A stretch of DNA of 64,000 nucleotides. It comes from Adlercreutzia murintestinalis. GTDB taxonomy: Bacteria > Actinomycetota > Coriobacteriia > Coriobacteriales > Eggerthellaceae. The stretch covers positions 1-64,000 of the forward strand of contig NZ_CALPCC010000010.1 of assembly GCF_943192905.1 (NCBI RefSeq). The letters run 5' to 3'. The notes below the pieces were generated by a model. It worked only from the letters and a program-made list of their open reading frames with translations, did no database searches and was not told the origin of the DNA. Position 1 is the stretch's first letter, and every line of letters begins with the position of its first letter. The position numbers and the translations under genes are program-made. Positions 41,373-49,501 of the stretch are shown here, piece by piece.

Positions 41373-42335
41373 ATGGTTGCAGACGTAGCCGAGAAGATGC
41401 AGACGTTCTTCGTCCCTCAGATGGAGCAGCTCGGGCTTAAGGAGAAAGAGTCGCGACATGGCTCGTTCAGCACCGTCGAAGCGGATTGGGGCCAGGGCGT
41501 GCTCTGGGCTCACAGCCTAGGGAATAATTGCTTGTTCACGTTCCACGACGTGCGCCTGAACGAGGACGTGACGCTGATCGAGCAATCGAGTGACTACGTT
41601 TGCATCGCCTCCATGACGAGCCATTCTGCGAAGATGTGCCCGGTCGACAAGACCTACTTCAAAGAGCACAACACCGTCTCCTTCGAGCAAGAAGGTCAGC
41701 CGAGGGTTGCTTACGAGTTGAAAGCCGGAGAGAGGCATCGCTCGTTCACCTTTTGCCTGTCTCCAGACTTCTTCGACGAATTGGAGGAGGTTACGGACGC
41801 CGAAAAGGAGGATCTCCTTCAGTTCCTTGCCACCCAAGAGGTCAATACCCATGCTCCGGAAATCGTGCGGGCCTTGGAGAGCCTTGGCCCGGAATGGGCG
41901 CACAAGTCAGGGGGCGACCGGTTCTGTCGCGCAAAGCTCAACGAGATACTCGCCGTGTCCCTTTGCGAAGCGCACGATCGAGGCGGCATGCCACATGCGG
42001 GCAACGACGACGATCGTCGCCTTGCCCGCGAGGCGCAGATCATCATAGACGGCCACTATAAGGAAGCTCTCACGCTCCAATCCATAGCAAAGCAGCTGTA
42101 CGTGGGGAAGACGCGCTTGTGCGGGGTATTCAAGAAAGAGTACAGCTGTTGCGTGGCAGAGTACCTGCGCGACAAGCGCATTGCCAAGGCAAAAGAGCTT
42201 CTTTCCGGCACCGGAGTTAGTGTCGGGGAGGTTGGACGCGCCGTCGGCTATCTGCATCAGAGCAGCTTCACCGAGGCGTTCAGGCGCGAATGCGGCACCA
42301 CGCCGACGCAGTGGCGCAACTGCCCGCTGCGATGA
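41373..42335 (+). CDS. AraC family transcriptional regulator
   Basis: A 320-residue protein. The C-terminal AraC/XylS double HTH is at about 215-318: ALTLQSIAKQLYVGKTRLCG, FKKEYSCCVAEYLRDKRIAK and VGRAVGYLHQSSFTEAFRRE with the usual TPTQWR end. The N-terminal 200 residues are a family-typical sensory domain without a recognised ligand motif. The start ATG follows GAAGGAG. It is divergent from the ABC exporter operon and probably activates it. Confidence 0.87.
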   Translation: MVADVAEKMQTFFVPQMEQLGLKEKESRHGSFSTVEADWGQGVLWAHSLGNNCLFTFHDVRLNEDVTLIEQSSDYVCIASMTSHSAKMCPVDKTYFKEHNTVSFEQEGQPRVAYELKAGERHRSFTFCLSPDFFDELEEVTDAEKEDLLQFLATQEVNTHAPEIVRALESLGPEWAHKSGGDRFCRAKLNEILAVSLCEAHDRGGMPHAGNDDDRRLAREAQIIIDGHYKEALTLQSIAKQLYVGKTRLCGVFKKEYSCCVAEYLRDKRIAKAKELLSGTGVSVGEVGRAVGYLHQSSFTEAFRRECGTTPTQWRNCPLR

Positions 42336-42530
42336 TGGTCAGATGCTGTCTAATGCGCCTCGGCCCATAGTCGCTCCTTTGGGACAGCGTTCGCCCTTCT
42401 TCGCCGGTCGTTTTCCTGTCACCGCTCCTGCGTCGCCACGCGTCGCCGTTGTTTGCGGCAGCTCCCAGGCAGTTCCTATAATGAAGAAGGACGTGCATTA
42501 ACAGATCCGATGTGACAGCGAAGAGGGCGC

Positions 42531-43517
42531 ATGGGGAAGACGGGAATCTTGCTGCTGAATACGGGAAGCCCCGAGGCTCCGACCTCGGACGCGGTGCGTT
42601 CCTATCTGGCCGAGTTCCTCACCGATCCGCGGATCTGCCCCATGAACCCGCGCATCTGGAGCTTTCTGCTCAACCGATTCATCCTCCCGAAAAGGTCGAC
42701 GGCCTCCGCCGCCAAGTATGCAGCCATCTGGACGGAGGCGGGATCCCCGCTTGACGTGACCATGCGCTCACTTGCGGGTAGGCTGGAGGCGTCGCTTCGC
42801 TTTGCCGACGAGGACGTGGCGGTGGCCCGCGCCATGAGCTACGGGAAGCCTTCGGTGGGCGAGGCGCTGCGCGGCTTGGTCGACCGGGGATGCGGCCGCA
42901 TCGTCGCGATCCCGCTCTATCCGCAAAGCGCTTTCAGCACGACGGGTGCCGTGCACGACAAGCTGGACGAGGCGCTTGCGGCGCTGGATCACGCGCCCGA
43001 GGTCGCATTCGTTGATGATTACTACGAGGAAGGCGCCTACATCGACGCCGTGGCGGAATCGATAAGGGCTGCCGGGTTCGGCCAAGGAACGTCGGACAGG
43101 CTGCTCTTCGCCTTCCACTCCATCCCCATCTCGGACATCAAAGGTGGCGATGCCTATCCCGAGCAGACTCTCTGGACCGCCCAGGCTGTCGCTACCAAGC
43201 TTGGCCTGTCGGATGCTGAATGGCGGGTCGGGTACCAGAGCCGCTTCGACAAGAGCCGATCGTGGCTCGGGCCTTCCGTGAATGCCGTGCTGGAAGGGTT
43301 TCCCGAAAGCTATTCGGACCTGTTCGTGGTCGCCCCCAACTTTTCGGTCGACTGCCTTGAGACGCTCTACGACATCGATATCGTCCTGCGCCGCAGATAT
43401 GAGGGCGCGGGCCGGAGACTCCGTTACGTTGCATGTCTCAACGACTCGGACAGCCATGTAGGGCTTTTAAATGAGCTTGTCGTAGCACAGGGGATCGTAG
43501 CACAGGGGACAGGTTAG
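42531..43517 (+). CDS. hemH: Ferrochelatase (last codons supplied by a REP repeat)
   Basis: A 328-residue ferrochelatase, which inserts Fe2+ into (copro)porphyrin. It has KTGILLLNTGSPEAP, PLYPQSAFSTTGAV, the catalytic His196 in FAFHSIP and Glu277 in VDCLETLYDID. No other heme genes are in the window. The C-terminus is odd: VVAQGIVAQGTG-stop is encoded by two copies of GTAGCACAGGGGA, the second being the REP arm that begins the RAYT element. The original end was probably near LLNEL. It has no membrane anchor or 2Fe-2S cysteine cluster at the C-terminus. Confidence 0.9.
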   Translation: MGKTGILLLNTGSPEAPTSDAVRSYLAEFLTDPRICPMNPRIWSFLLNRFILPKRSTASAAKYAAIWTEAGSPLDVTMRSLAGRLEASLRFADEDVAVARAMSYGKPSVGEALRGLVDRGCGRIVAIPLYPQSAFSTTGAVHDKLDEALAALDHAPEVAFVDDYYEEGAYIDAVAESIRAAGFGQGTSDRLLFAFHSIPISDIKGGDAYPEQTLWTAQAVATKLGLSDAEWRVGYQSRFDKSRSWLGPSVNAVLEGFPESYSDLFVVAPNFSVDCLETLYDIDIVLRRRYEGAGRRLRYVACLNDSDSHVGLLNELVVAQGIVAQGTG

Positions 43518-43522
43518 TGTGT

Positions 43523-44275
43523 TCAAGCGCTCATTCTTCTTACGATCCCAACGGAAAGACCGGTAAGACGACTTGTCTGCCGAATCGAAAGCCCGGCTTC
43601 AAGAAGCAAGGGTACGGCTTCGGACTGCTCCTCTTGCGACAATGCCATGAAATCCTCAACCGAGGAGCATCCGGTAATGTCGAAGATGATCTTCTTTGCA
43701 TCGTCATCAATGAAGTGCCGCCTTCCGTTCTCCGAAACCTCAAGACATTCATCCTCGTTTGAAGCCTCGGTGAAGCGTATCAGCTCTTCGATGCTGATAA
43801 TCTGATTCACATAATCTGTATCAGTGATCCCCTCGCCGATAAGATAGTCGCGATAGCTGCTATATGGAAATTCTTCCGGATGAGCACATGCGCATGCTTT
43901 AACGGGGTTCATGTGAATGTAGCGCAATACGGTCAGAAGGTATGAGTCGTCTTCAACCGGCTCGCTTTTGAAGCGCTCTTGAAAGAGGTGCCCGATCCTG
44001 TCGTATTTTGTGTTGTACCAAGTGGCGTATCTGGTGGCGATTCGCTGGATGGTGCTAGAAATGCCCCCTTCCCCCTCTTTGATTAAAAGGTGGACATGGT
44101 TGCCCATGAGACAATAGGCAAGAAGTTTGCAGCCACTGGCCATACGGCTATGTGCGAGTTCGTACAGGAATCTCAAACGATCATCGGCGCTATTAAAGAT
44201 GAGTTGCCGATCAACTCCGCGCAAAATAACATGATAAATGCCGCTTGCTGACATCTTCCGTGCGGTTCTTGGCAA
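43523..44275 (-). CDS. REP-associated tyrosine transposase (RAYT, Y1 family)
   Basis: A 250-residue single-strand-specific nuclease of the IS200/Y1 superfamily. The HUH motif is H60-V61-H62 in MGNHVHLLIKE, and the candidate nucleophile is Tyr112 in DSYLLTVLRYIHMNPVKA, a family signature. GIYHVILRGVDRQLIF is the N-terminal RAYT hallmark. The C-terminal part (about 150-250) has an HTH, SIRQTSRLTGLSVGIVRRM. RAYTs bind and cut REP hairpins and are thought to spread them. Matching repeats occur on both sides of the gene and at 34203 and 61704, so this gene is the likely mover of family A. Confidence 0.9.
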   Translation of the reverse strand: MPRTARKMSASGIYHVILRGVDRQLIFNSADDRLRFLYELAHSRMASGCKLLAYCLMGNHVHLLIKEGEGGISSTIQRIATRYATWYNTKYDRIGHLFQERFKSEPVEDDSYLLTVLRYIHMNPVKACACAHPEEFPYSSYRDYLIGEGITDTDYVNQIISIEELIRFTEASNEDECLEVSENGRRHFIDDDAKKIIFDITGCSSVEDFMALSQEEQSEAVPLLLEAGLSIRQTSRLTGLSVGIVRRMSA

Positions 44276-44317
44276 AAGAATCCTCCCGTGCCGTCTGGGT
44301 AATATGGGCTGTCATGC

Positions 44318-44371
44318 TAGCACACTAACCTGTCCCCTGTGTTCTAGCACACTAACCTGTCCCCTGTGTTA
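44318..44371 (+). repeat. REP family A, two tandem 27-bp arms
   Basis: Two exact copies of a 27-bp unit (CTAGCACACTAACCTGTCCC, then CTGTGTT) at 44318-44344 and 44345-44371. They overlap the 3' end of the permease-lipoprotein gene, whose C-terminus TQGITQGTG and stop come from the reverse complement. Confidence 0.9.
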
Positions 44372-46247
44372 TGCCCTGTGTTAGGCGGTTGACGTAGCGA
44401 AGGCCATCCTTGGTGAGGCGGAAGCTGCGGGCGATGATGTCGTCCACGGGGGCGGCTTTCCGGGTTTGGGTGTCGTAGGCTTGAAGTCGTGAGTCGCCGT
44501 CGATGAAGTAGATGGCGCTGCCGTCGAAGGCGATGTTGCCGCTGGCAGGGATGGCGAGCGTCTGCGTCGACCGCGTGGCCCGGTCCATCTCGACAATTTC
44601 GTCGTTCGCCACGAAGAAGATGCTGCGGTCATTCAGGAAGAAGCCGCGGCAATCTGGTAGAAACGCCCACGTGTCGCCGACGGTGTAGTCGATTCCCAGC
44701 AAAGATCGGTCGCTGTCGGCGATCTGCTCGAAGATAACCTGGCGCTCCAGCGTGTCCGCATCAAGGCGCACAATGCTGAACTGGGTGAACGTGCTGCCGT
44801 AATTGCCGACCCGGTCGACATGCTGTCGGGTGCGAGAGGTTAGATAGTATACGCACGGGCCGGCTACGTAGACTCCCTTCACGAGCTCTTCGTCCGAAAA
44901 GGCACCGAAAAGAGGCGACGCCTCCACGGTCATCGCGGTAGCCCCCTCACGTTCCATAACGTAGGTTCGGGTCTCTTCGTCGAACGTTACGACAATGCCG
45001 TCACCCTCCAAGCTCTGGGCATCAGAGTTGTAGACCACGGTCTCAGTCGTCCCAGAAGAGCACCCGGTGACAGGCAGCAGAAGCGCAACGGCGAGCAAAA
45101 GCGCGACCGCCGACCTGGCTCTTCTGCCGCGGCGGGGCCTTCTCGCCAGAAGCCAGCAGTTCGTGCTGCAGCGCACGGCCCAGTACAGCGCAAACGTCAC
45201 GATCGCCACCGAGATCACCGCCACCAGCGCGAATTCCCAAGGGGAAACCTCAACGAACAGGGCGATGGAATCCCCGCCGTCGCCCTGCGCAAAGCGACTG
45301 CCTTCTAAGAACCCCGTCGCAAGCAAGAACGCCAGGGGAAGGGGAAGGCGGAAGACGAATTGCTCCGGCATGCCCATAAGAGGTATAAGGGTGACGGCAG
45401 CGCCGATGAGCGCCGTCAGAGCATGCTTTCTTGCCAACAGCGACACGAAAAGCAGCAAAGAGGCGAGCATCGCCGCGCCGAAGCAGCGAAGGCCGGCGGC
45501 CGCAACGAACGCCTCGGCAAGAGAGAGGCTCTTCGTGCTGGCGCCGAACAGCGAAATGCTCTGCAGCGGATAGTCCCCATGGGGTAGGCCGTATTTCGCC
45601 GAGAAGAATGCAAGCTGGGCGAGGGAAAGCGCCGCACAGAGGGCGACGACAGAGCCGACGACGATGAGTTCTTTACTCCGTGCGCTCGCGCGGCCTTGAG
45701 GAGTCGTGCGCAGCAGCGCATCCATCTGGCAAGCACATTCCGAGCAAAAGGCCGTGGCGGCCAGGTACAAGATGGCCAGCAGCACCGGGAAATCCAGCGT
45801 CTGGGCACCAAGCAGCCCCGCCCAGCCGTTCGTCTCAAGGAAGTAACGGTTGGGTGTGTTCTCCGATATATAGAGATACTGCTGGTAGGCGACGTCGAAT
45901 CCCCGCTCGTGAGCCAGCGTCTCATCGGATCGGGCGGTCGCGCGCTCGTAGTCCTCGGCGGAGATGATCCCGTCGTAGTAGCCTTCCCGTGCTTCGGCGC
46001 GGGCGGCCTTCGCCTCTGTGATGGCTTCGCTCCTTTCTTGAAGCCACACCTCTTTCTGACCATCCAAGGCCCCGTCAAGCGTTTCCAGACACCAGACGTA
46101 ATCGCCCCGGTTCTCTTCCATGGCGACATTCTGGGGCCGATCGGTCGCTGCCAGCCAAGCCACGCTGGTCACCAGGGCTGCTAACAGGCAGGCCAAACCC
46201 CGCTGCACGATCATGAGCTTCTTCCACTCGTAGGCGAGCACCCTCAT
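44352..46247 (-). CDS. ABC-2-type permease fused to lipoprotein-like sensor domain
   Basis: A 631-residue protein. Residues 1-370 are an ABC-2-type permease subunit with an N-terminal membrane segment, a large extracytoplasmic loop and four to six further segments. Then ARSAVALLLAVALLLPVTGC ends in a lipobox-like Cys396, followed by about 235 residues of beta-rich repeats (VYYLTSRTRQHVDRVGNYGS, IYFIDGDSRLQAYDTQTRKA) similar to a beta-propeller of the DUF5050 type. One frame joins what look like two genes. The last residues and stop lie in the REP arms. The start ATG 46247 follows GGAGGG and overlaps the previous gene. Confidence 0.75.
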   Translation of the reverse strand: MRVLAYEWKKLMIVQRGLACLLAALVTSVAWLAATDRPQNVAMEENRGDYVWCLETLDGALDGQKEVWLQERSEAITEAKAARAEAREGYYDGIISAEDYERATARSDETLAHERGFDVAYQQYLYISENTPNRYFLETNGWAGLLGAQTLDFPVLLAILYLAATAFCSECACQMDALLRTTPQGRASARSKELIVVGSVVALCAALSLAQLAFFSAKYGLPHGDYPLQSISLFGASTKSLSLAEAFVAAAGLRCFGAAMLASLLLFVSLLARKHALTALIGAAVTLIPLMGMPEQFVFRLPLPLAFLLATGFLEGSRFAQGDGGDSIALFVEVSPWEFALVAVISVAIVTFALYWAVRCSTNCWLLARRPRRGRRARSAVALLLAVALLLPVTGCSSGTTETVVYNSDAQSLEGDGIVVTFDEETRTYVMEREGATAMTVEASPLFGAFSDEELVKGVYVAGPCVYYLTSRTRQHVDRVGNYGSTFTQFSIVRLDADTLERQVIFEQIADSDRSLLGIDYTVGDTWAFLPDCRGFFLNDRSIFFVANDEIVEMDRATRSTQTLAIPASGNIAFDGSAIYFIDGDSRLQAYDTQTRKAAPVDDIIARSFRLTKDGLRYVNRLTQGITQGTG

Positions 46248-47461
46248 CGAGCCCTCCGTATCGGACAGAGGGCATTTCGCGGCGAGAGCATGTAGATGGC
46301 CACCGCAGCGATGAGCCCCACGACCAAGGAGAAGGCAAGCGCAGCCTGCCAGGACAGCACGGGAAAGCCTCCGATGTCCAGAAATTCCGTCTGGGCCAGA
46401 AGGGGGCGGCCCGCCAGCAGCGAGTAGGGATCGAGCGCCTTCGCCCACACAAGATGGGAATAGGCCACGCTCGCGCCGCCGACGACGAGCGCGGCGGTGA
46501 GCGCGAGGTTGGCGACAAGGGGAGCCAGGGCGTTTCCGCACCGCAGCGACACCGCAAGCCAGAGCATGCCCAAAGCCCAGAGCCCCGCGCCTCGCAGCGC
46601 TGCCGCCAGGACCGCGAACTGAAAAACGCTAAGGCCGACCGGCGCCTCTGCAAAGCTGGGGATGGCATACACCGGCTGCCCTAGGCCCTCGAAGGTGCCG
46701 AAGGCCGCTACGAAGCCCGCCAAGTCTAGCAGCGAGAACCACGCGGTCACCAGCAGCAAAAACCCGCTGACCGCCACCAATTTTGCGAGAATGGTGCGAC
46801 TGCCGCCGTTGGGGTTCGTGAGCAGCAGCCGGTCCATCTGGGTTTCCCGTTCCGTTGTGAAGGTGCCGGTGACGCCGTAGAGCCCCAGAAGCAGCACGAG
46901 AACGAGGGAGAAGTCGTAATTCAGGTAATAGTTGGCCATCTCTGTGTAGGCGAAGGCGGGCACCGTGCGGCCGGCGTAGATCTGGTATATGGCAGCGCTT
47001 TCCCGCTGTTGGTACAAGGCGTCGGCCTGGGCTGCAACTGCGGCGTTCTGGCGCGCCTTCTCCGCCACTGATGCGGCGCGCTCGCTATATTCGTAGCAAT
47101 ACTGCATGGGATCGACGAAGTACTTCTCCAGAAGATTCCTGTCGCTGTAGAGGTTTCCCGTCAGGGAGTCGGCATCATCGGTGGCGGTGTTGGCGGTCAT
47201 GTCCGCCGTGGCTTGGGCTAAGGGCTGCCATGTCGCCAACAGCTGCTGCACCTTTTCGGGCGTGATGGGGCCTCGGTACTGATCGTAGAGGCTCCAGTGA
47301 ACGGTGCGCCAGCTGCGCTCGTCGCCTCCGTCGGACAGAAACGAATAAGCGTTCCATTCGCTGTAGATTTTGACCAGATTAACAGCGCTGAACAGGGCGA
47401 AGAGCACAAGGATCGAGCGCCGGCAGAAAAGCTTGACGAATTCGCAGCGGATCAGTCGCAT
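46244..47461 (-). CDS. ABC-2-type permease subunit
   Basis: A 405-residue membrane protein. A first membrane segment (about 15-33, SILVLFALFSAVNLVKIYSE) is followed by an extracytoplasmic helical loop of about 150 residues and then five or six membrane segments (about 175-400). TERETQMDRLLLTNPNGGSR is the cytoplasmic coupling segment typical of ABC-2 permeases. It overlaps the ATPase gene by 10 nt and the following permease-fusion gene by 4 nt, so the three are translationally coupled. It probably forms the channel with the next gene's N-terminal half. Confidence 0.82.
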   Translation of the reverse strand: MRLIRCEFVKLFCRRSILVLFALFSAVNLVKIYSEWNAYSFLSDGGDERSWRTVHWSLYDQYRGPITPEKVQQLLATWQPLAQATADMTANTATDDADSLTGNLYSDRNLLEKYFVDPMQYCYEYSERAASVAEKARQNAAVAAQADALYQQRESAAIYQIYAGRTVPAFAYTEMANYYLNYDFSLVLVLLLGLYGVTGTFTTERETQMDRLLLTNPNGGSRTILAKLVAVSGFLLLVTAWFSLLDLAGFVAAFGTFEGLGQPVYAIPSFAEAPVGLSVFQFAVLAAALRGAGLWALGMLWLAVSLRCGNALAPLVANLALTAALVVGGASVAYSHLVWAKALDPYSLLAGRPLLAQTEFLDIGGFPVLSWQAALAFSLVVGLIAAVAIYMLSPRNALCPIRRAR

Positions 47462-48330
47462 GGCGCATCGCCGTCCCGGCAGAAGTATAGAAACACGTCT
47501 TCCAGGTTCGGCCGAATCGGGTAGGCCCCTTGGCAAGGGCGCTCGTCGCTGACAATACGGAGCGAAAAGAGTGAACCGTCCTGCTTCATGTTGCCGATGC
47601 GCCAGCGCTCGGCTAGCCGCCGGGATTCCTCCATGTCCACCGTGGCCTCCCACACCTTGCCCGCGATGCTCTGCTCCAGCGCGGCCGGTGTTCCCTGCAT
47701 GAGCAGCTTGCCGTGTCTCAGCAGCAGAATCTCCGTGGCGATGCACTCCACATCGGAGACGATGTGGGTGGCTAGAAGGATGGTGCGTCCAGGGGCGAAG
47801 CGGGAGATGAGATTGCGGAAGCGAATGCGCTCGCCCGGATCCAGGCCGGCGGTGGGCTCGTCCAGCACCAAAACTTTCGGATCGGACAGCATAGCCTGGG
47901 CAATGCCGAGCCTTTGGCGCATGCCTCCCGAAAGGGCGCCGATCTTCTTGTCCCACGCGTCGGCCAGATTCACGGTGGCCAGCAATTCCACCGCCCGGGT
48001 TCGCGCCCGTTCGGCGCTCAGGTTTTTCAGCGCTCCCATGTAGAGAAGGAAATCCCCCACGGTGAAGTCGCGATAGAAGATCGGATATTGGGGCATGTAG
48101 CCCAAGTCGGCCAGAAACTCACTGCCCTGCGCCCCGATGTCGCGCCCGTTCGCCCTCACCGTGCCGCCATCGGCGCGCAAGATGCCCACGAGAATGCTGA
48201 TGAGCGTCGTCTTCCCGGCTCCGTTTTCGCCTAGCAGCCCGAAAACGCCCTCGCCCAGCGTGGCACTGAAGTCTTTCAGCGCGTATTTGCCCTTGTAGCG
48301 CTTCGCTACGTTGTCGAATTGGATTTCCAT
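47452..48330 (-). CDS. ABC transporter ATP-binding protein
   Basis: A 292-residue ATPase of the bacitracin/Na+-exporter type (CcmA/BcrA-like). It has Walker A GENGAGKTT (about 35-43), Q-loop GYMPQYPIFYRDFTVGDFLL, signature LSGGMRQR, Walker B VLVLDEPTAGLD and H-loop ATHIVSDVECIA. A C-terminal extension of about 75 residues is usual for this group. It is encoded between the lipoproteins and the two permeases in the operon started by the two-component system. Confidence 0.9.
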   Translation of the reverse strand: MEIQFDNVAKRYKGKYALKDFSATLGEGVFGLLGENGAGKTTLISILVGILRADGGTVRANGRDIGAQGSEFLADLGYMPQYPIFYRDFTVGDFLLYMGALKNLSAERARTRAVELLATVNLADAWDKKIGALSGGMRQRLGIAQAMLSDPKVLVLDEPTAGLDPGERIRFRNLISRFAPGRTILLATHIVSDVECIATEILLLRHGKLLMQGTPAALEQSIAGKVWEATVDMEESRRLAERWRIGNMKQDGSLFSLRIVSDERPCQGAYPIRPNLEDVFLYFCRDGDAPCD

Positions 48331-48331
48331 G

Positions 48332-49498
48332 CTAGTTCCCGAAACTAAACGTAGATACCGCCGTGTCGATTTCCCCTATGCCGCAACCCAAAAGCACGAC
48401 GGCGGCCTGCGCATCGTCCACGATGCTCACTTGAGGAATCCGCCATGTATAACGAGGATCATCCACGTCGATGGTCTCGGTGGCCAGAAGCTCGCCGGAA
48501 TCGACGGCATAGACCCGCACGGTAACCGCGCTGCCCAGTTCGGCGGTGGCGACATATTTGCCCTGCTCGGAAACGTAGATGCCGTCCCCTCCCTCGTCGT
48601 TTGAGGAAAAGGAGAGTCGATGCGCGGCGCCGCTTGCTATATCGACCCAAGAAAGACTTCCATCGACATGCGAGATCGCGGGAGGAAAGAACAGCCTGCC
48701 GTCGGCCTGCAGCGTTTCTTCGACGCCCTTTACATCCAGCCAGTCAAGCTCGAGTCCGCCGCCATCGATGTCTACCGTTCCCCACATTGACGCACTTTCC
48801 TCGCCATCGGCGCCTTGCTCGGGAAAGCCGTCTCCGGCAAAGGCCACATGGTCGCCATCGGGCGTGAAAACGACGCCGCTCAGCGAGGCCGCATTGATGC
48901 CTGAGCTACCGGTGCCCTGGGCGATGTCGAGCAACATGGTAAGTCGCGCGGTCGGGCGGTCGTAAAGGTAGAGGGCGCTAAGGCCTGCGATAGCCAGCTG
49001 GCTCCCATCGCTCGACACCGCAACGCAGTTGGGGCTGGCCACATAGTCGTCGGGCAGAAGCTGCTCCAGCTCGAGGGATTCCTTCAGATTCAACCTGTTG
49101 TCGTAGATACGAACGATCGCCCCCGTGTCGCTCATGGCCGTAAGGGCGATGCCGCCCTCGAACGGCGCTGCGGCGAAGTCCTGCGACGGCGCCGGGCAGT
49201 GGGCCAACACCGTGCCGGAGGAGGTATCGTAGAGAGACAGCTCGTCGGCACAGACGAGCAGCGTGCCCGCTTGGGCATAGGAGCAACCCGTCAGCTTTCC
49301 TTGGAAAAGGGCGCTGTCGAACGTGAAGACGCTCGAACCTTGGCCGGGGTCCTTGACCTCTGCGGCATCGGTGGCTGGTATTGGGGCGACCGGCGTTTCT
49401 GGCATCGCCCCTTCGAGGCCGCTCGTTGGCGCTTGAGGACTGCAAGCCCCGAAGGGGAACAGCGACAGGGCAATCGCGGCGCAAAGGGCTTTCCTCAT
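48332..49498 (-). CDS. Beta-propeller-like lipoprotein
   Basis: A 388-residue lipoprotein. The signal peptide ends with FGAC (Cys19). The mature part contains WD40/YVTN-like blades: LLVCADELSLYDTSSGTVLA, CVAVSSDGSQLAIAGLSALY, GVVFTPDGDHVAFAGDGFPE and GKYVATAELGSAVTVRVYAV. It resembles the propeller-like half of the downstream fused permease, so the operon encodes two related extracellular propellers. It is likely a ligand-binding or sensing component. Its stop is one nucleotide before the ATPase gene. Confidence 0.8.
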   Translation of the reverse strand: MRKALCAAIALSLFPFGACSPQAPTSGLEGAMPETPVAPIPATDAAEVKDPGQGSSVFTFDSALFQGKLTGCSYAQAGTLLVCADELSLYDTSSGTVLAHCPAPSQDFAAAPFEGGIALTAMSDTGAIVRIYDNRLNLKESLELEQLLPDDYVASPNCVAVSSDGSQLAIAGLSALYLYDRPTARLTMLLDIAQGTGSSGINAASLSGVVFTPDGDHVAFAGDGFPEQGADGEESASMWGTVDIDGGGLELDWLDVKGVEETLQADGRLFFPPAISHVDGSLSWVDIASGAAHRLSFSSNDEGGDGIYVSEQGKYVATAELGSAVTVRVYAVDSGELLATETIDVDDPRYTWRIPQVSIVDDAQAAVVLLGCGIGEIDTAVSTFSFGN

Positions 49499-49501
49499 GA
49501 T

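Larger units (their letters stand above)
43501..44371. mobile_element. RAYT transposase gene bounded by inverted REP arms
   Basis: The RAYT gene is bounded on the left by CACAGGGGACAGGTTAGTGT at 43501-43520 (arm to 43523, touching its stop) and on the right by two tandem 27-bp copies of the inverted arm, CTAGCACACTAACCTGTCCC onward, at 44318-44344 and 44345-44371. Thus a REP-type terminal structure encloses the transposase. Both neighbouring genes converge on it and end inside the arms. Confidence 0.8.

Noticed and set aside
44318-44371. CRISPR-like repeats beside the RAYT gene
   Set aside because: The units are REP arms matching inverted copies; there are no spacers.
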